Shown here piece by piece: positions 30,000-39,955 of a stretch of DNA of 64,000 nt (position 1 is the first letter of the stretch; every line of letters starts with the position of its first letter). Source of the stretch: Diploptera punctata (lineage: Eukaryota; Arthropoda; Insecta; Blattodea; Blaberidae); NCBI GenBank assembly GCA_030220185.1, contig JASPKZ010007248.1, positions 1,116,001 to 1,180,000 on the forward strand, read 5' to 3'. The notes under the pieces were generated by a model. It was not told the DNA's origin. It saw only the letters and a list, made by a program, of their open reading frames with translations, and ran no database searches. Position numbers and translations under genes: made by a program.

Positions 30000-30360
30000 A
30001 AAAAGTGAAAGAGACTGAAGATAAATCTCCAAAAATTTCCGGACCGTTGCTCCAAAGTCAAGCTCTAGCTCTTGTTAAATCCCTAAGGGAATAACGATTT
30101 CAATGAATCTTCAGGTTGGCTGAAGAGTTTTAGAAGACGACACAATGTAGTGTGGAATGAAATTTGCGGGGAATCAAAGAATGTGAACGAAAATGTAGTT
30201 AGTGAGCGAAAACCGAAATTACACACTTGAATTTCAGGATACGCGCCTAAGAGACATTTTTAACGCTGACGAAATGGGGCTATATTTTCGCGCTTTACCG
30301 TCGAAGTCGCTCATACATACTATACTTCACTTTCCAACGGCATCGGAACTACAATTAATC
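30000..30360 (+). pseudogene. Tigger transposase: HTH end and start of DDE domain
   Basis: Broken frames: KISGPLLQSQALALVKSL (about 30033-30087), RRHNVVWNEICGES (30135-30178), then DIFNADEMGLYFRALPSKSL (30253-30312). FNADE.GL is the first catalytic Asp block of Tigger/pogo DDE transposases. At least three frameshifts separate these pieces, and the remaining catalytic residues are missing. Confidence 0.75.
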
Positions 30361-30589
30361 CAAGGTACGTAAAAATACATACATGACACTCTATAATTTA
30401 AGATTATTAATAAGTTTTAGCTTTTTTATAATGCAGAATTTTGTTCAATGTGCAAAAAAAATTGTTCCCATGCGATTCTCCTTTGAGCAAGTGTTACTGT
30501 ATATACGAAATGCTGAATATACGAGTAGTTATTATGCAGTTAATGATTTCATCATGTCAAACTTAATATACCAGTGTTCTTTATTATGA

Positions 30590-30730
30590 ATATCCCATAA
30601 TAGAGTGTTTCTACTTCAACCCAAAGTGATTTGTCGCCAGAGGTTTGTGTCTAAAGCATCTTCTTCCCTCAAATCTCTGGCTTCCATACTTCTCCTCACT
30701 CCACCTATCTAACATTCTCTAGGTCTTATT
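30590..30730 (-). mobile_element. LINE-C fragment 1
   Basis: Minus-strand remains of the LINE-C end: TTCAACCCAAAGTGATTTGT (GLTITW-type end of frame), CTTCCCTCAAATCTCTGGCT (ARDLREE). Compare 48742-48945. Confidence 0.7.
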
Positions 30731-30736
30731 ACTGTC

Positions 30737-31420
30737 AAGTTTAGGCAAGGACTTAGAGAACTTAGTAACTTTTTCCTGTTTTGCCGCTTTTAAAAGGTAT
30801 TTCACTTAAGATTGATATTCAGCTGTGAATTGTGCGATATAATTCCTTATTTTGTCTTCGGATTTCTTGATTCATTAGAATTGAAACAGCGTGATATAGA
30901 CGCAAACGACTCGCCAACGCGTATGAACAGTCAAGCATTTCTATTTTTACTTTAAGCGGCAAAAATAATTTTTTCTCTTCGGTACTAATTTTTCTTTCCT
31001 TTTACTCGACATTATAACCTGGGAACAAAGGGCAAGAGACACGTGTTATTCAATCAAAATTATTGCTACGAATGACAAGTTGAAACAATAATATACCCAT
31101 CGTGGCAATGGAGGCATTTATCAGAGTACATATCGGCATGTGAAATACAACACATTTAACAATGAAATTTAGGGTTAATGACAATAAGGTTTGTTTTGTT
31201 TTGATATACGTATTTATTTGTCCGTTTGGTTTGATCTCTCTTTGTAAAAGCCGCCTTGGCACCTGCCTGGAATAAAAAATGCTGATGATTAATAAAGGAC
31301 ACATCCTTCTAATATACGGACAGGATCCGCGAATAAAAAATTTTTTAGTCGCGAATAAAGAACTGTGTCGCAATTTTTTAACCCGCGAATAATAAAATCG
31401 CGAGTAAGGAACTTTTACTG
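30737..31420 (-). mobile_element. Tigger-like element, 5' half only
   Basis: Reverse of 28656-29210 extended to a terminus: on the minus strand it starts CAGTAAAAGTTCCTTACTCG after TA (31421-31422). It includes the MSSKRKE start region near 31012 and TTTAAGCGGCAA / AAGCGGCAAAACAGG blocks. No open frame. Confidence 0.65.
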
Positions 31421-31439
31421 TACTATATATATATATATA

Positions 31440-31555
31440 AGAAAAATAAATATTTGTGTTAGGATTCCTGAGTATCTCAGATGGTTAGAGCGCTAAACAT
31501 ACAGAGTTTAGAAACTCGGTTTCAAATCCCGACGCAGGAATTTATTTTTCTTTTC
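31440..31555 (+). mobile_element. tRNA-like foldback unit
   Basis: A tRNA-like domain (31466-31539) is flanked by GAAAAATAAATATT and AATTTATTTTTCTTTTCA, the same kind of inverted flank that surrounds the tRNA-like domain in the 10-kb array. TA-rich simple repeats border both sides. No TSD can be read through the repeats. Confidence 0.5.
31466..31539 (+). tRNA. tRNA-like domain (pseudo-tRNA)
   Basis: TCCTG/CAGGA acceptor (5 bp), D arm with CTC..GAG, anticodon stem TAAAC/GTTTA with loop ATACAGA, T arm CTCGG-TTTCAAA-TCCCG partly mispaired. The anticodon triplet would be ACA, unusual for Cys. Treated as a SINE head, not a gene. Confidence 0.45.
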
Positions 31556-31591
31556 ATGATATATATATTTATATATATATATATAACTGAA

Positions 31592-32027
31592 GCTAACTCA
31601 CGGCTCTATCGAACCCGTAGGTTCATGGCCGCGCGGACATAACCTCTCCATACATCCCTACCCTGAGCTAATGTTTTCCAATCATCTGCTGTATAATCTA
31701 CTTCCCTCAAATCATGGATAATGCTATTCTCCCATCTCATTCTTGGTCTACCAACTATGCGTTTTCCTTCTGGTTTTCCTACAAGATGCTTCCATGCACC
31801 TCTTTCATCCCCCATACGTACCACATGTCCTGCCCATCGCAGTCTACGAGACTCTACTGTTATTATATCTGACTCCCTATACATAATAACTCACTATTAT
31901 GAAGTTTTCTCCATTCACCTGTCTGTTCATCTCTTTTTTTTTTTTGCCCAAACATTTTTCTGAGAACTTTATTCTCAAATACTCGCAATCTTTTTTCCTC
32001 CCTTAAAGTAAGATTCCATGTTTCGCA

Positions 32028-32030
<3 letters not shown>
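31592..32030 (-). mobile_element. LINE-A copy 9
   Basis: The minus frame 31884-31606 is open for 92 codons: VESRRLRWAGHVVRMGDERG, HLVGKPEGKRIVGRPRMRWE, DWKTLAQGRDVWRGYVRAAM, MNLRVR. Upstream (31890-32030) it continues through HNSELL, GEWRKL and EEKRLRVFENKVLRKMFG in shifted frames. Ends in a (TA)n run at 32028-32051. Confidence 0.88.

Positions 32031-32060
<30 letters not shown>
32028..32060. repeat. (TA)n(TG)n microsatellite
   Basis: About 12 TA then five TG units at the 5' edge of LINE-A copy 9. Confidence 0.85.
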
Positions 32061-32332
32061 ACATAGTGCAACAATAAATTGTTTATTTTCCCATTTTTTT
32101 ATTTGAATGTATCTTGGTGGCATAGAATTACCTCTGTTTGTAAATAAGCGTAACTAAATTGGCTCGGTTAAGAAACTCAAGCCAGGAAGCACCCGTGTCC
32201 CCACACGGGATGTATGTGGTATATAAATACACTCATGATCAAAATGAAGGGATAGAAATAAGATATACAACTTAAGACTTTTTTCTTTGACTTGTGCCCC
32301 GAGCACTGCAGAGTATTGTGTCATGTGGTATA
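32061..32332. other. no feature recognised
   Basis: Includes the short palindrome GTGTCCCCACACGGGA near 32193. No gene or repeat copy. Confidence 0.3.
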
Positions 32333-32384
32333 TCATTACCCTTACACACAGTGTGGAGCAATGGGCAGAGTTGAGAGTTATCAC

Positions 32385-33540
32385 TAGAGACCGGCTATTA
32401 TTTTAATCTTCATTGCAATTCCCTCTCTACGGCTTCTTTACCTAATAGATGAAATTAATAGACCAGGGAAAATGCCTACAGTTATTTATTATAGATATTG
32501 TAAAAGTGACATCATATAAGTTCATATCGACGACCCTAGAGTTGTTTTCCATGAAGTTCATTTTGCATATAAATGCCTATTTTACCTTACAATGCCTATA
32601 AATGCGAATCGCCATTTTTTCTCGAAATTAACTTAGTAGTTCAATGAAATTAATTGAAATGGACAAACTTCATGACACCATATCATTGCATAGAAATTTT
32701 CAAGTGTTCTTTTTATAAATTCTGTTATAATATTTTAGGATAATGGTGGCAATAGCCAATAACCTAGCAAGTAGATGGTTTCCCCTTCAATACCCTCCCT
32801 TTACGAGAAATAACAAGTACCGGCAATGTCCCATTGTATTATGCTCCGGCTCTAAGACTTGGAGAAAGTTCTATAGTACAGCTTTGCTTCTTTTCAATAC
32901 AAACATTGCTGAGTGACAAAGAGGGTAAATGGCTCAAGCTTTCTTTCTCTGTCTCACACGTGACGCTTAAACCTCTAAGTGACCGGCAATATTATTTTTG
33001 ATATTGGTAACACTGAATTCAGTCTGTAGTCATCGTTGACAGATAGGTGCTTCAAACATAAAGTGGTGCGACAAGCGTATGTGGCTTATTTATTTACTAC
33101 CTTTAGAACAGTTGTTTTACGATGCCTAAAGAACAGACAACAGTAAAAGACAAACTGACCAATTTCGTGAAAGAATTTGGTGCGGAAATATTCTCAAGTG
33201 ACAGTTCAATATTGTTCTGCAAAGTGTGTAAAATTTCAGTGAATTGCGCGAAGAAGAGTCATGTTTCGCAGCACATACACACTGCAAAACATGTCATACA
33301 TATATGTAATAAGTCAGCTCTTTGTAAAAGGCAAAACAAGTTCCAAAATCATCTCTGATATCTTCGTATACTATTGATAGCACATTATGTTTATATTTTT
33401 TACGTAAGGCTGTAACATTTATGTCGTAGTCCATTTTTTGTAAGAACCTATTTTGAATTTTTAGTGCCTATATTAATGGTTTTTAGTGCCTTTTTGTCTG
33501 CCTATTTTGAATTTTTTAAGTGCCTAACATCCGGACTCCA
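32385..33540 (+). mobile_element. hAT-like DNA transposon, 1156 bp
   Basis: A perfect 8-bp TSD, GTTATCAC, at 32377-32384 and 33541-33548. Ends TAGAGACCGGCTATTA and (reverse complement) TGGAGTCCGGATGTTA match at 12 of 16 positions and follow the hAT T(A/G)GAG start. TGCATATAAATGCC and AGTGCCT repeats lie just inside both ends. It codes only a short zinc-finger protein, so transposase is lost. Confidence 0.85.
33122..33358 (+). CDS. CGGBP1/BED-like zinc-finger ORF in the hAT element
   Basis: 78 codons with a plausible start, MPKEQTTVKDKLTNFVKEFG. Residues 37-40 hold CKVC and a later H..H pair (HIHTAKH) follows at about 53-59, giving a C2H2-type finger. VKEFGAEI....ILFCKVCK closely recalls the N-terminal DNA-binding finger of CGGBP1 and related hAT-derived proteins. 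In transposases this finger binds element ends. Sits inside a TSD-bounded hAT element, which agrees. The frame ends after NKFQNHL; whether it is truncated or an exon is unclear. Confidence 0.65.
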   Translation: MPKEQTTVKDKLTNFVKEFGAEIFSSDSSILFCKVCKISVNCAKKSHVSQHIHTAKHVIHICNKSALCKRQNKFQNHL

Positions 33541-33700
33541 GTTATCACAAAGAATATCCGAGTTCTAGTCCCTGCGCTCCTTGTTTTTATTTTTATTTTC
33601 AATCTTTTTTATTTGTTTTTTAATTATTCATTTCTTTCATAACTATCACAGCTTTTCTTACAAGTCATTTATGCACCGTAACGATCTCGTACATAAGGAA

Positions 33701-33951
33701 GCAAATAAACTAAAATTATTCCGCAATAACACATTGAATGGCAATGGACAATAAGGAATTACGAGTATAATTTATATGTCAAGTGTGGAAAACTGAGATA
33801 ACAGAGAGAGCATTTGCTTAAATTAGTTGAGATGCACATACAGCAGATTATGACGAGGTTAACTGTATACAAACATTTAAACAGAATGACACACATGAAG
33901 AAATTAAACACCGACTTAAACCATGTTGCTATTCAGTTCAACGCTTTATAA
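33701..33951. other. no feature recognised
   Basis: AT-rich, nothing assignable. Confidence 0.3.
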
Positions 33952-34372
33952 AACAACCCGGCGTGCGCTACTACGCCTAAATAAATGGAACATTAAGGGT
34001 TAATTAATAATATGGTTTAAACTGAGACGAACTAAACATGGCGGTTGCTAGAGTAAATTTTTAATTTCAAATTTCAAGTAAATCCCCACTTCTAACGGTC
34101 GGATTTTGCTGATTTTTTTTGATAATACATAGGCCTGCCTCGGTTTATTTTAACTGTTGTGAAACATCGAAAATTGTGATCGCTGGAGCGATTTTAAAAA
34201 TTTCGTTTCAGTTGAACTCCCACATATAATGATTTTAGAACTTTATAGATCATAACTGCTAAACATTCGCCGCATCTGAAAATCTGTATTTACAAATTTT
34301 CACGAAGATCGGTTGAACGGTTTAGATGTCTATAAAGTGCAAGGAGGCAGACACTCGTTTATATGTAAATAT
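33952..34372 (+). repeat. rep-R copy 3
   Basis: Same-strand partner of 7976-8412: CCCGGCGTGCGCTACTACGCC, AACATGGCGGTTGCTAGAG, GCCTCGGTTTATTTTAA, GTTGTGAAACATCGAAAATT. The 3' half diverges after 34245, with CGAAGATCGGTTGAACGGTT replacing the usual block. Confidence 0.65.
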
Positions 34373-34512
34373 GCATCCATAGTAATTCTGCTTTGCAGCT
34401 TTACTAGAGAATTACAGGTGTGATAGCTTCCTGTAGCTTTCCACACCGGTGAAGGATGATGATGATGATAATGATAAGGAAGATGATGATGGCCGGATGA
34501 TTTTCGGGGACT
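34373..34512 (-). mobile_element. SINE-1 copy e (3' part)
   Basis: ATCCATAGTAATTCTGC, then TTTACTAGAGAATTACAGGT, TTTCCACACCGGTGAAGG and a GATGAT run, ending at TTTCGGGGACTGTCCG. The ~50 bp with GCCCGAAGG...GCTATGC between is deleted. Confidence 0.8.
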
Positions 34513-34571
34513 GTCCGCGCGGCCATGAATCTACGGGTTTGATAGTGCCAGTGAGTTAGTTAGTTAGTTTA
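34513..34571 (+). mobile_element. LINE-A copy 10 (last ~55 bp)
   Basis: GTCCGCGCGGCCATGAATCT through GATAGTGCCAGTGAG and TTAG repeats. Fused directly to SINE-1 copy e on the left and rep-J on the right. Confidence 0.75.
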
Positions 34572-34870
34572 GTGTTTTTAAAAGAAGTTGGAATTGAGAC
34601 TTGACTCTGCGGATTCTTGAATTATGCAAATGGTATAAATGTAGTCAAAATATGCCAAAAAAAAGCTGTTAAGACCTAAAAAATACCAAAAAATTACCAA
34701 AATATGTCGAAAAGGACAAATAAAATCCATCATTTTCTGGCCTACAGTGACCCAAAATGTATATTATTAAGTTGAACCTAGTCTTCAGACATAAAAAAAA
34801 AAGATTTTGCCTCAACTTTCGAGCCGTGTAATTACAATTGTCACTATAAAATTGTTGACGGTAGAGCGTT
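34556..34870 (+). repeat. rep-J copy 3
   Basis: TAGTGTTTTTAAAAGAAGTT, GGAATTGAGACTTGACTCTG, GGTATAAATGTAGTCAAAAT, TGACCCAAAATGTATAT: mirror of 1-231. It continues through the CTTTCGAGCC block shared with 5585. Confidence 0.6.
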
Positions 34871-34871
34871 A

Positions 34872-35098
34872 AAAGAAACGTATATAGGCCTACGTAAATA
34901 TGTATTGTCATTATAGGGCCAAGGTAGTATCGATGAAGATATGTAAAAAAAAATTTAAAAATATTTACATGAGAACAACCTGAATATCTTCTTACTTTTG
35001 GGATTCGCTAAAAGTTGTAAAAATATAGGCCTACTGAGGCCCTTTCAGCATGAATAGTTTAATTTGAACTCTCAGTGTGGCGTGACGCTCCGTTCCTT
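34872..35098. other. no feature recognised
   Basis: AT-rich left flank of the satellite; its last 30 bp become GC-richer. Confidence 0.3.
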
Positions 35099-36834
35099 AT
35101 AATATTGTGATCAGAAGCTTGTGCCCGCCCTGGGCCACGCAATCAAGTCTTCTCACTGCTATAATATTGTGATCAGAAGCTTGTGCCCGCCCTGGGCCAC
35201 GCAATCAAGTCTTCTCACTGCTATAATATTGTGATCAGAAGCTTGTGCCCGCCCTGGGCCACGCAATCAAGTCTTCTCACTGCTATAATATTGTGATCAG
35301 AAGCTTGTGCCCGCCCTGGGCCACGCAATCAAGTCTTCTCACTGCTATAATATTGTGATCAGAAGCTTGTGCCCGCCCTGGGCCACGCAATCAAGTCTTC
35401 TCACTGCTATAATATTGTGATCAGAAGCTTGTGCCCGCCCTGGGCCACGCAATCAAGTCTTCTCACTGCTATAATATTGTGATCAGAAGCTTGTGCCCCC
35501 CTGGGCCACGCAATCAAGTCTTCTCACTGCTATAATATTGTGATCAGAAGCTTGTGCCCGCCCTGGGCCACGCAATCAAGTCTTCTCACTGCTATAATAT
35601 TGTGATCAGAAGCTTGTGCCCGCCCTGGGCCACGCAATCAAGTCTTCTCACTGCTATAATATTGTGATCAGAAGCTTTTGCCCGCCCTGGGCCACGCAAT
35701 AAAGTCTTCTCACTGCTATAATATTGTGATCAGAAGCTTGTGCCCGCCCTGGGCCACGCAATCAAGTCTTCTCACTGCTATAATATTGTGATCAGAAGCT
35801 TGTGCCCGCCCTGGGCCACGCAATCAAGTCTTCTCACTGCTATATATTGTGATCAGAAGCTTGTGCCCGCCCTGGGCCACGCAATCAAGTCTTCTCACTG
35901 CTATAATATTGTGATCAGAAGCTTGTGCCCGCCCTGGGCCACGCAATCAAGTCTTCTCACTGCTATAATATTGTGATCAGAAGCTTGTGCCCGCCCTGGG
36001 CCACGCAATCAAGTCTTCTCACTGCTATAATATTGTGATCAGAAGCTTGTGCCCGCCCTGGGCCACGCAATCAAGTCTTCTCACTGCTATAATATTGTGA
36101 TCAGAAGCTTGTGCCCGCCCTGGGCCACGCAATCAAGTCTTCTCACTGCTATAATATTGTGATCAGAAGCTTGTGCCCGCCCTGGGGCACGCAATCAAGT
36201 CTTCTCACTGCTATAATATTGTGATCAGAAGCTTGTGCCCGCCCTGGGCCACGCAATCAAGTCTTCTCACTGCTATAATATTGTGATCAGAAGCTTGTGC
36301 CCGCCCTGGGCCACGCAATCAAGTCTTCTCACTGCTATAATATTGTGATCAGAAGCTTGTGCCCGCCCTGGGCCACGCAATCAAGTCTTCTCACTGCTAT
36401 AATATTGTGATCAGAAGCTTGTGCCCGCCCTGGGCCACGCAATCAAGTCTTCTCACTGCTATAATATTGTGATCAGAAGCTTGTGCCCGCCCTGGGCCAC
36501 GCAATCAAGTCTTCTCACTGCTATAATATTGTGATCAGAAGCTTGTGCCCGCCCTGGGCCACGCAATCAAGTCTTCTCACTGCTATAATATTGTGATCAG
36601 AAGCTTGTGCCCGCCCTGGGCCACGCAATCAAGTCTTCTCACTGCTATAATATTGTGATCAGAAGCTTGTGCCCGCCCTGGGCCACGCAATCAAGTCTTC
36701 TCACTGCTATAATATTGTGATCAGAAGCTTGTGCCCGCCCTGGGCCACGCAATCAAGTCTTCTCACTGCTATAATATTGTGATCAGAAGCTTGTGCCCGC
36801 CCTGGGCCACGCAATCAAGTCTTCTCACTGCTAT
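35099..36834. repeat. 62-bp satellite, 28 tandem copies
   Basis: The monomer runs from ATAATATTGTGATCAGAAGC (35099, 35161, 35223 ...) and is exactly 62 bp. It holds TGATCA, AAGCTT and CCCGCCCTGGGCCACGC and is about half G+C, well above its surroundings. 1736 bp make 28 units. Few differ: a short deletion at 35497, T for G at 35678, an AATAAAGTC change at 35699, a 2-bp deletion at 35843, a G at 36186. The array ends cleanly at CACTGCTATTAGATT (36834). Period 62 is not a multiple of three, so long frames inside are artefacts. Confidence 0.97.
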
Positions 36835-37050
36835 TAGATTTCTCTTAAAAAACTCACAAGACTTGTCCGATTGTTTATCGCTTCTGTCAGCAGGACCACC
36901 GCTACAGCCTCAAATTTCCCTCTTTCCATGCATCTCTCTCTCTGGTCACCATCCTTCCATTCTCGGCTTTATTCTACATCTACAATTAAGTAACAGCGCA
37001 TTGTTGGGCCTTAGCCTCTCCTTTGTTAGCAGTTACGAGACCAAGTTAAT
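36835..37050. other. no feature recognised
   Basis: Moderately GC-rich right flank of the satellite (CTCTCTCTCTGG near 36934). A frame running in from the array has no motif. Confidence 0.3.
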
Positions 37051-37053
37051 TTA

Positions 37054-37286
37054 GGCCGGTATTCAAGAACCAAACTTTCCGTGAAGAGCGACTCCCAGAC
37101 TGTCTCTCCGTGGTTAATTAAGCGGGTCATGTAGAACCTACTCTAACTGGCTCACTCTATTCAACATCATGTTCTAACAAGATATTTATTTTAAAAAGTT
37201 TGCGGGAACAATAGAAAGATGAGAGCCTCAACTTGTGGAAGACAGAGATGGCGTGGTCTAGAGAGCTTGGTTCTTGAATACCAGCC
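37054..37286. mobile_element. PIF/Harbinger-type MITE, 233 bp
   Basis: TTA at 37051-37053 and 37287-37289 flanks terminal inverted repeats GGCCGGTATTCAAGAACCAA and GGCTGGTATTCAAGAACCAA (right end reversed). A TTA duplication with GG(C)C ends is the PIF/Harbinger signature. There is no coding capacity, so it is non-autonomous. Confidence 0.85.
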
Positions 37287-37304
37287 TTAGATATGCTTAT
37301 TTTC

Positions 37305-37635
37305 CTACAGAGACGAATGGACAAGACTACATGATCTTTATAGGAAACCAGGTATAATTGGAACAGTTAAGTCTCGTAGACTGGGTGGACAGGATATGTG
37401 GCACGAATGGGGAATGAAAGAGGATCATGGAAGATTTTTGTAGGAAAACCAGAGGGAAAACGCCCAGTTGGTAGACCAAGAATGAGGTGGGAGAATAACA
37501 TTAACCATGATTTGAGAGAAGTAGATTACAGCGGATGATTGGAAAACATTAGCTCAGGATAGGGATGTGTGGAGAGCTTATGTCCATGCGGCCATGAACC
37601 TACGGATTCGGTAGTGCCAGCGAGTTGTTAGTTAT
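37305..37635 (+). mobile_element. LINE-A copy 11 (3' part)
   Basis: ACTACATGATCTTTATAGG through GGAAAACGCCCAGTTGGTAG (GKRPVGRPRMRW) and GCGGCCATGAACCTACGG to TGCCAGCGAGTTGTTAGTT. Indels break the frame, for example at LGGQDMWHEWG. Confidence 0.8.
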
Positions 37636-37779
37636 TTTCCTACAAATGTCATGAATCGTATGCGGTCAATATACCAACCCAATAAGACATCTAGCAGGCA
37701 ACTAAGGTATTACTAGGATGAAAAAGGTCGGTAAATTTTGCTTAGTGACCTCTTTATTCAACCTTAAGAATCTTTTAGG
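37636..37779. other. no feature recognised
   Basis: The CATCTAGCAGGCAACTAA block (37689) is loosely repeated near 63345. Confidence 0.3.
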
Positions 37780-37937
37780 AGCCTGAAAATCTTCAGACTC
37801 GGGACCCACGGCTTAAAGATCCTCGCGTATGACCTTTTTCTTGGATTTTTCCATCCTAAAAAATTCATCCACTTTGGCCGGGTTTGAACTTGCTATCTTC
37901 GGGAACATAACCACTAATTCCACGATGGCCGACTCTT
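37780..37937 (-). mobile_element. possible tRNA-derived SINE
   Basis: Minus strand: GGCCATCGTGGAATTAGTGG then B-box-like AAGTTCAAACCCGGCC, followed by a body ending near GAGTCTGAAGATTTTC. Only one copy in the window, so the call rests on the tRNA-like head. Confidence 0.4.
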
Positions 37938-38639
37938 AGCTTCCTTATATCCTCCAAAATTCCATCCATCCATCCAAGGCAGTCTCGGTCGTCCCACATT
38001 CCTTTTTCCTTCAAATTTACATTCCATGATAAGCCATTTATTGAACATGTCCTGCCCATCGCATTCTTGAAACTTTAAATGATGTAACCACATCAGCAGA
38101 CTTATACAACTGATAGAGCTCAGAGATATATCTTATACGCCATTCTCCCTTGTCGCATATTGGGTCATATAAAAAATTCTCTGGCGCGACAGACCTAGAA
38201 GGCCCTTGCTGGCTTCACTTGCACGTGTGTTAATCACAGAGGTAGACGACCATCTTGCCAGTATCTGGTTTAAGCCGCCACTTATAAATATTCCCTTAGC
38301 ACAGTTAGTAAGCCTGTAAAATATGAATTCGTATACGGGATAATCCATATCAAATCGGACAGCAAAAAAAAATCTTGCAATTTATTTTTTAAATTTTATG
38401 TATCCCTAAATATAGTGAATACATTTATAAACGTATTAATATAGAAATTTAATTTTTATCATTTATAGGTTCATAGTTATGACGTTCTAAAATTATCGTA
38501 AATATGATAAACTAGAACGTTTACTAACTAATATTTCTGAAACAGTAAACAGCAAAAATTTGTTTCAAACGTATTTATATAAGTTATATCATGTAGTTTA
38601 AGGGTGTTATTTTTATAATTAGGATATTTTTATTTTCGG
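37938..38639. other. mostly unassigned
   Basis: A minus-strand frame (38059-37865) has WNVNLKEKGMWDDRDCLGWM but no clear family. GGCGCGACAGACCTAGAAGG near 38173 resembles 1652. The rest is AT-rich. Confidence 0.3.
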
Positions 38640-38865
38640 TGTCAAATTAGTGTCTGGCGGCACTATGGCCCTGGGGTCGACTCAGCTCTAACGGAAATGA
38701 GTAACAGACGCTTGTTCTGGGGGGTAAAGACGGCCGTCACGCAGGGCTGACAACCCGGCTGACAAAAAGTGCCGATTGTCTAGAAAAAAGTGGGAGCCTT
38801 AACCTCCTACTACCCCAAGGGCCTCCGGGCCTGTTGTGGGATCACTTTACTTTACTTTTTTAATT
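38640..38865 (+). mobile_element. SINE-like or LINE 3'-end retroposon, (CTTTA)n tail
   Basis: A GC-rich block (GGCCCTGGGGTCGACTCAGC, GACGGCCGTCACGC, GTGGGAGCCTTAACCTCCTA, CCAAGGGCCTCCGGGCCTG) ends in GGGATCACTTTACTTTACTT. A short tandem tail and sharp GC contrast suggest a retroposed sequence. Single copy here. Confidence 0.5.
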
Positions 38866-39194
38866 TTCAAGCGATAGAGCATAAAATCATCTATAATATA
38901 TCTTTTCAAGTTGAGGAGTAGTTATATTTCGAGAAATGTATTTCATAAAAGAGACTATTTAAAACAATACGATAAATTGACAGCTCTATTACTCTTTAAT
39001 TACACCAAGCGAAGACTTGGAATTCGGTTCAGATATACAGTATATCATAAGGTTTCACTGTAAAAATAATTGTAAACTTTTAAAGATGTAAGTTCAAATT
39101 TCAAATTTTTTTTGCCGATTTCGTATGGAATGTCCCATACTTTTAGAATAGGGGGGACGTCACTAAAAATATTACTTCGTGCGGAATTAAATCA
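38866..39194. other. no feature recognised
   Basis: AT-rich, nothing assignable. Confidence 0.3.
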
Positions 39195-39300
39195 ACCAGG
39201 ATCCTTTATTGAAGGAAGAAATTCCAAGAGAAAATTTCTTCCCTCATGCGCCAAACCATATTGCCTCAACCACTCGGCTACAACGCGGGACTTTTAGGTT
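39195..39300 (-). mobile_element. SINE-2 head fragment
   Basis: Minus strand: GTCCCGCGTTGTAGCCGAGT, GGTTGAGGCAATATGG, TGAGGGAAGAAATTTTCTC. The tRNA-like A box is kept; about 20 bp holding the B box are deleted. Confidence 0.65.
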
Positions 39301-39507
39301 AACTAACGTTACAGATCTCCTATTGTGGTGTGGGACATACATAGCAAGTGCACTGTACAATAAGACTGGTGAAACCGGAATAACAGGTAAATTCAATAAA
39401 AATGTTTAGCTGGTGTGACCCCAGACTTCGTGATCCGTACAGCTCGTGTTTTAAATTCTAGAGTGGAGCTACAGCACTACTCTACGGAACCAAAAGGTTC
39501 AATGTCA
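39301..39507. other. no feature recognised
   Basis: Short unassigned interval. Confidence 0.3.
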
Positions 39508-39955
39508 TAACTAACTCACTGGCATTATCGAACCCGTGAGTTTTTGACCGCGCCGGCATAAGCTCTCCATACATCCGTATCCTAAATTAATGTTTTCCAA
39601 TCATTCCCTCTATAATCTACTTCCTTCAAATCGTGGTTAATGTTATTCTCCCGCCTCATTCTTGGTCTATCAACTTCGCGTTTTCCCTCAAGTTTTTCTA
39701 TAAGAAGTTTCTATGCCTCTCTTTCGTTTCACATACCCTGCCCATCGCAGTCTGCAACTGTTATTATTACATCTGGTTTTCTATTATGATCATGTAGTTT
39801 ACTGTTATGAAGTCTTCTCCATTTGCCTGTCTGTTCAACTCTTTTTGGTCTAAAAATTTCCTAAGAACTTTATTCTCAAATACTCGTAATATTTTCTCCT
39901 CCCTTAAAGTAAGATTCCATGTTTCGCATCCATACAATATAACTGGGAAAAATAT
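39508..39955 (-). mobile_element. LINE-A copy 12
   Basis: Reverse TTAG tail at 39510, CATACCCTGCCCATCGCAGT, and a 66-codon minus frame 39967-39767 with VILYGCETWNLTLREEKILR and VFENKVLRKFLDQKE. Diverged. Confidence 0.82.

Larger units (their letters stand above)
28482..30499 (+). mobile_element. Tigger/pogo-like element, composite of two lineages
   Basis: Bounded by TA dinucleotides (28480-28481 and 30500-30501). Starts CAGTGAAACTTGTTTAATCC and ends in TTACTG. 28482-28655 and 29391-30499 align with the copy at 232-1428. The middle 28656-29388 aligns instead with 30737-31420 and ends in its own CTTTTACTG terminus plus TA, so a related element is nested inside. LINE-K copy 2 is inserted at 29476. 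Confidence 0.7.
32333..33700 (+). mobile_element. SINE-5 copy, split by a hAT element
   Basis: Left part 32333-32384 (GTGTGGAGCAATGGGCAGAG) and right part 33549-33700 (CCGAGTTCTAGTCCCTGCGC and a T-rich body) together match 53395-53560. The hAT element sits at the GTTATCAC octamer, duplicated on insertion. Confidence 0.75.

Noticed and set aside
31466..31539. Functional tRNA-Cys (anticodon ACA)
   Set aside because: The acceptor is only 5 bp, the T arm is mispaired, and A34 for Cys is atypical. More likely a SINE head.
35099..36834. CRISPR-like regular array
   Set aside because: Units are contiguous with no variable spacers, and the sequence is eukaryotic. It is a satellite.
35740..37054. Long open frames (78 and 107 codons) in the 62-bp array
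   Set aside because: They are translations of the satellite. The period is not divisible by three, and frame continuity depends on indel variants.
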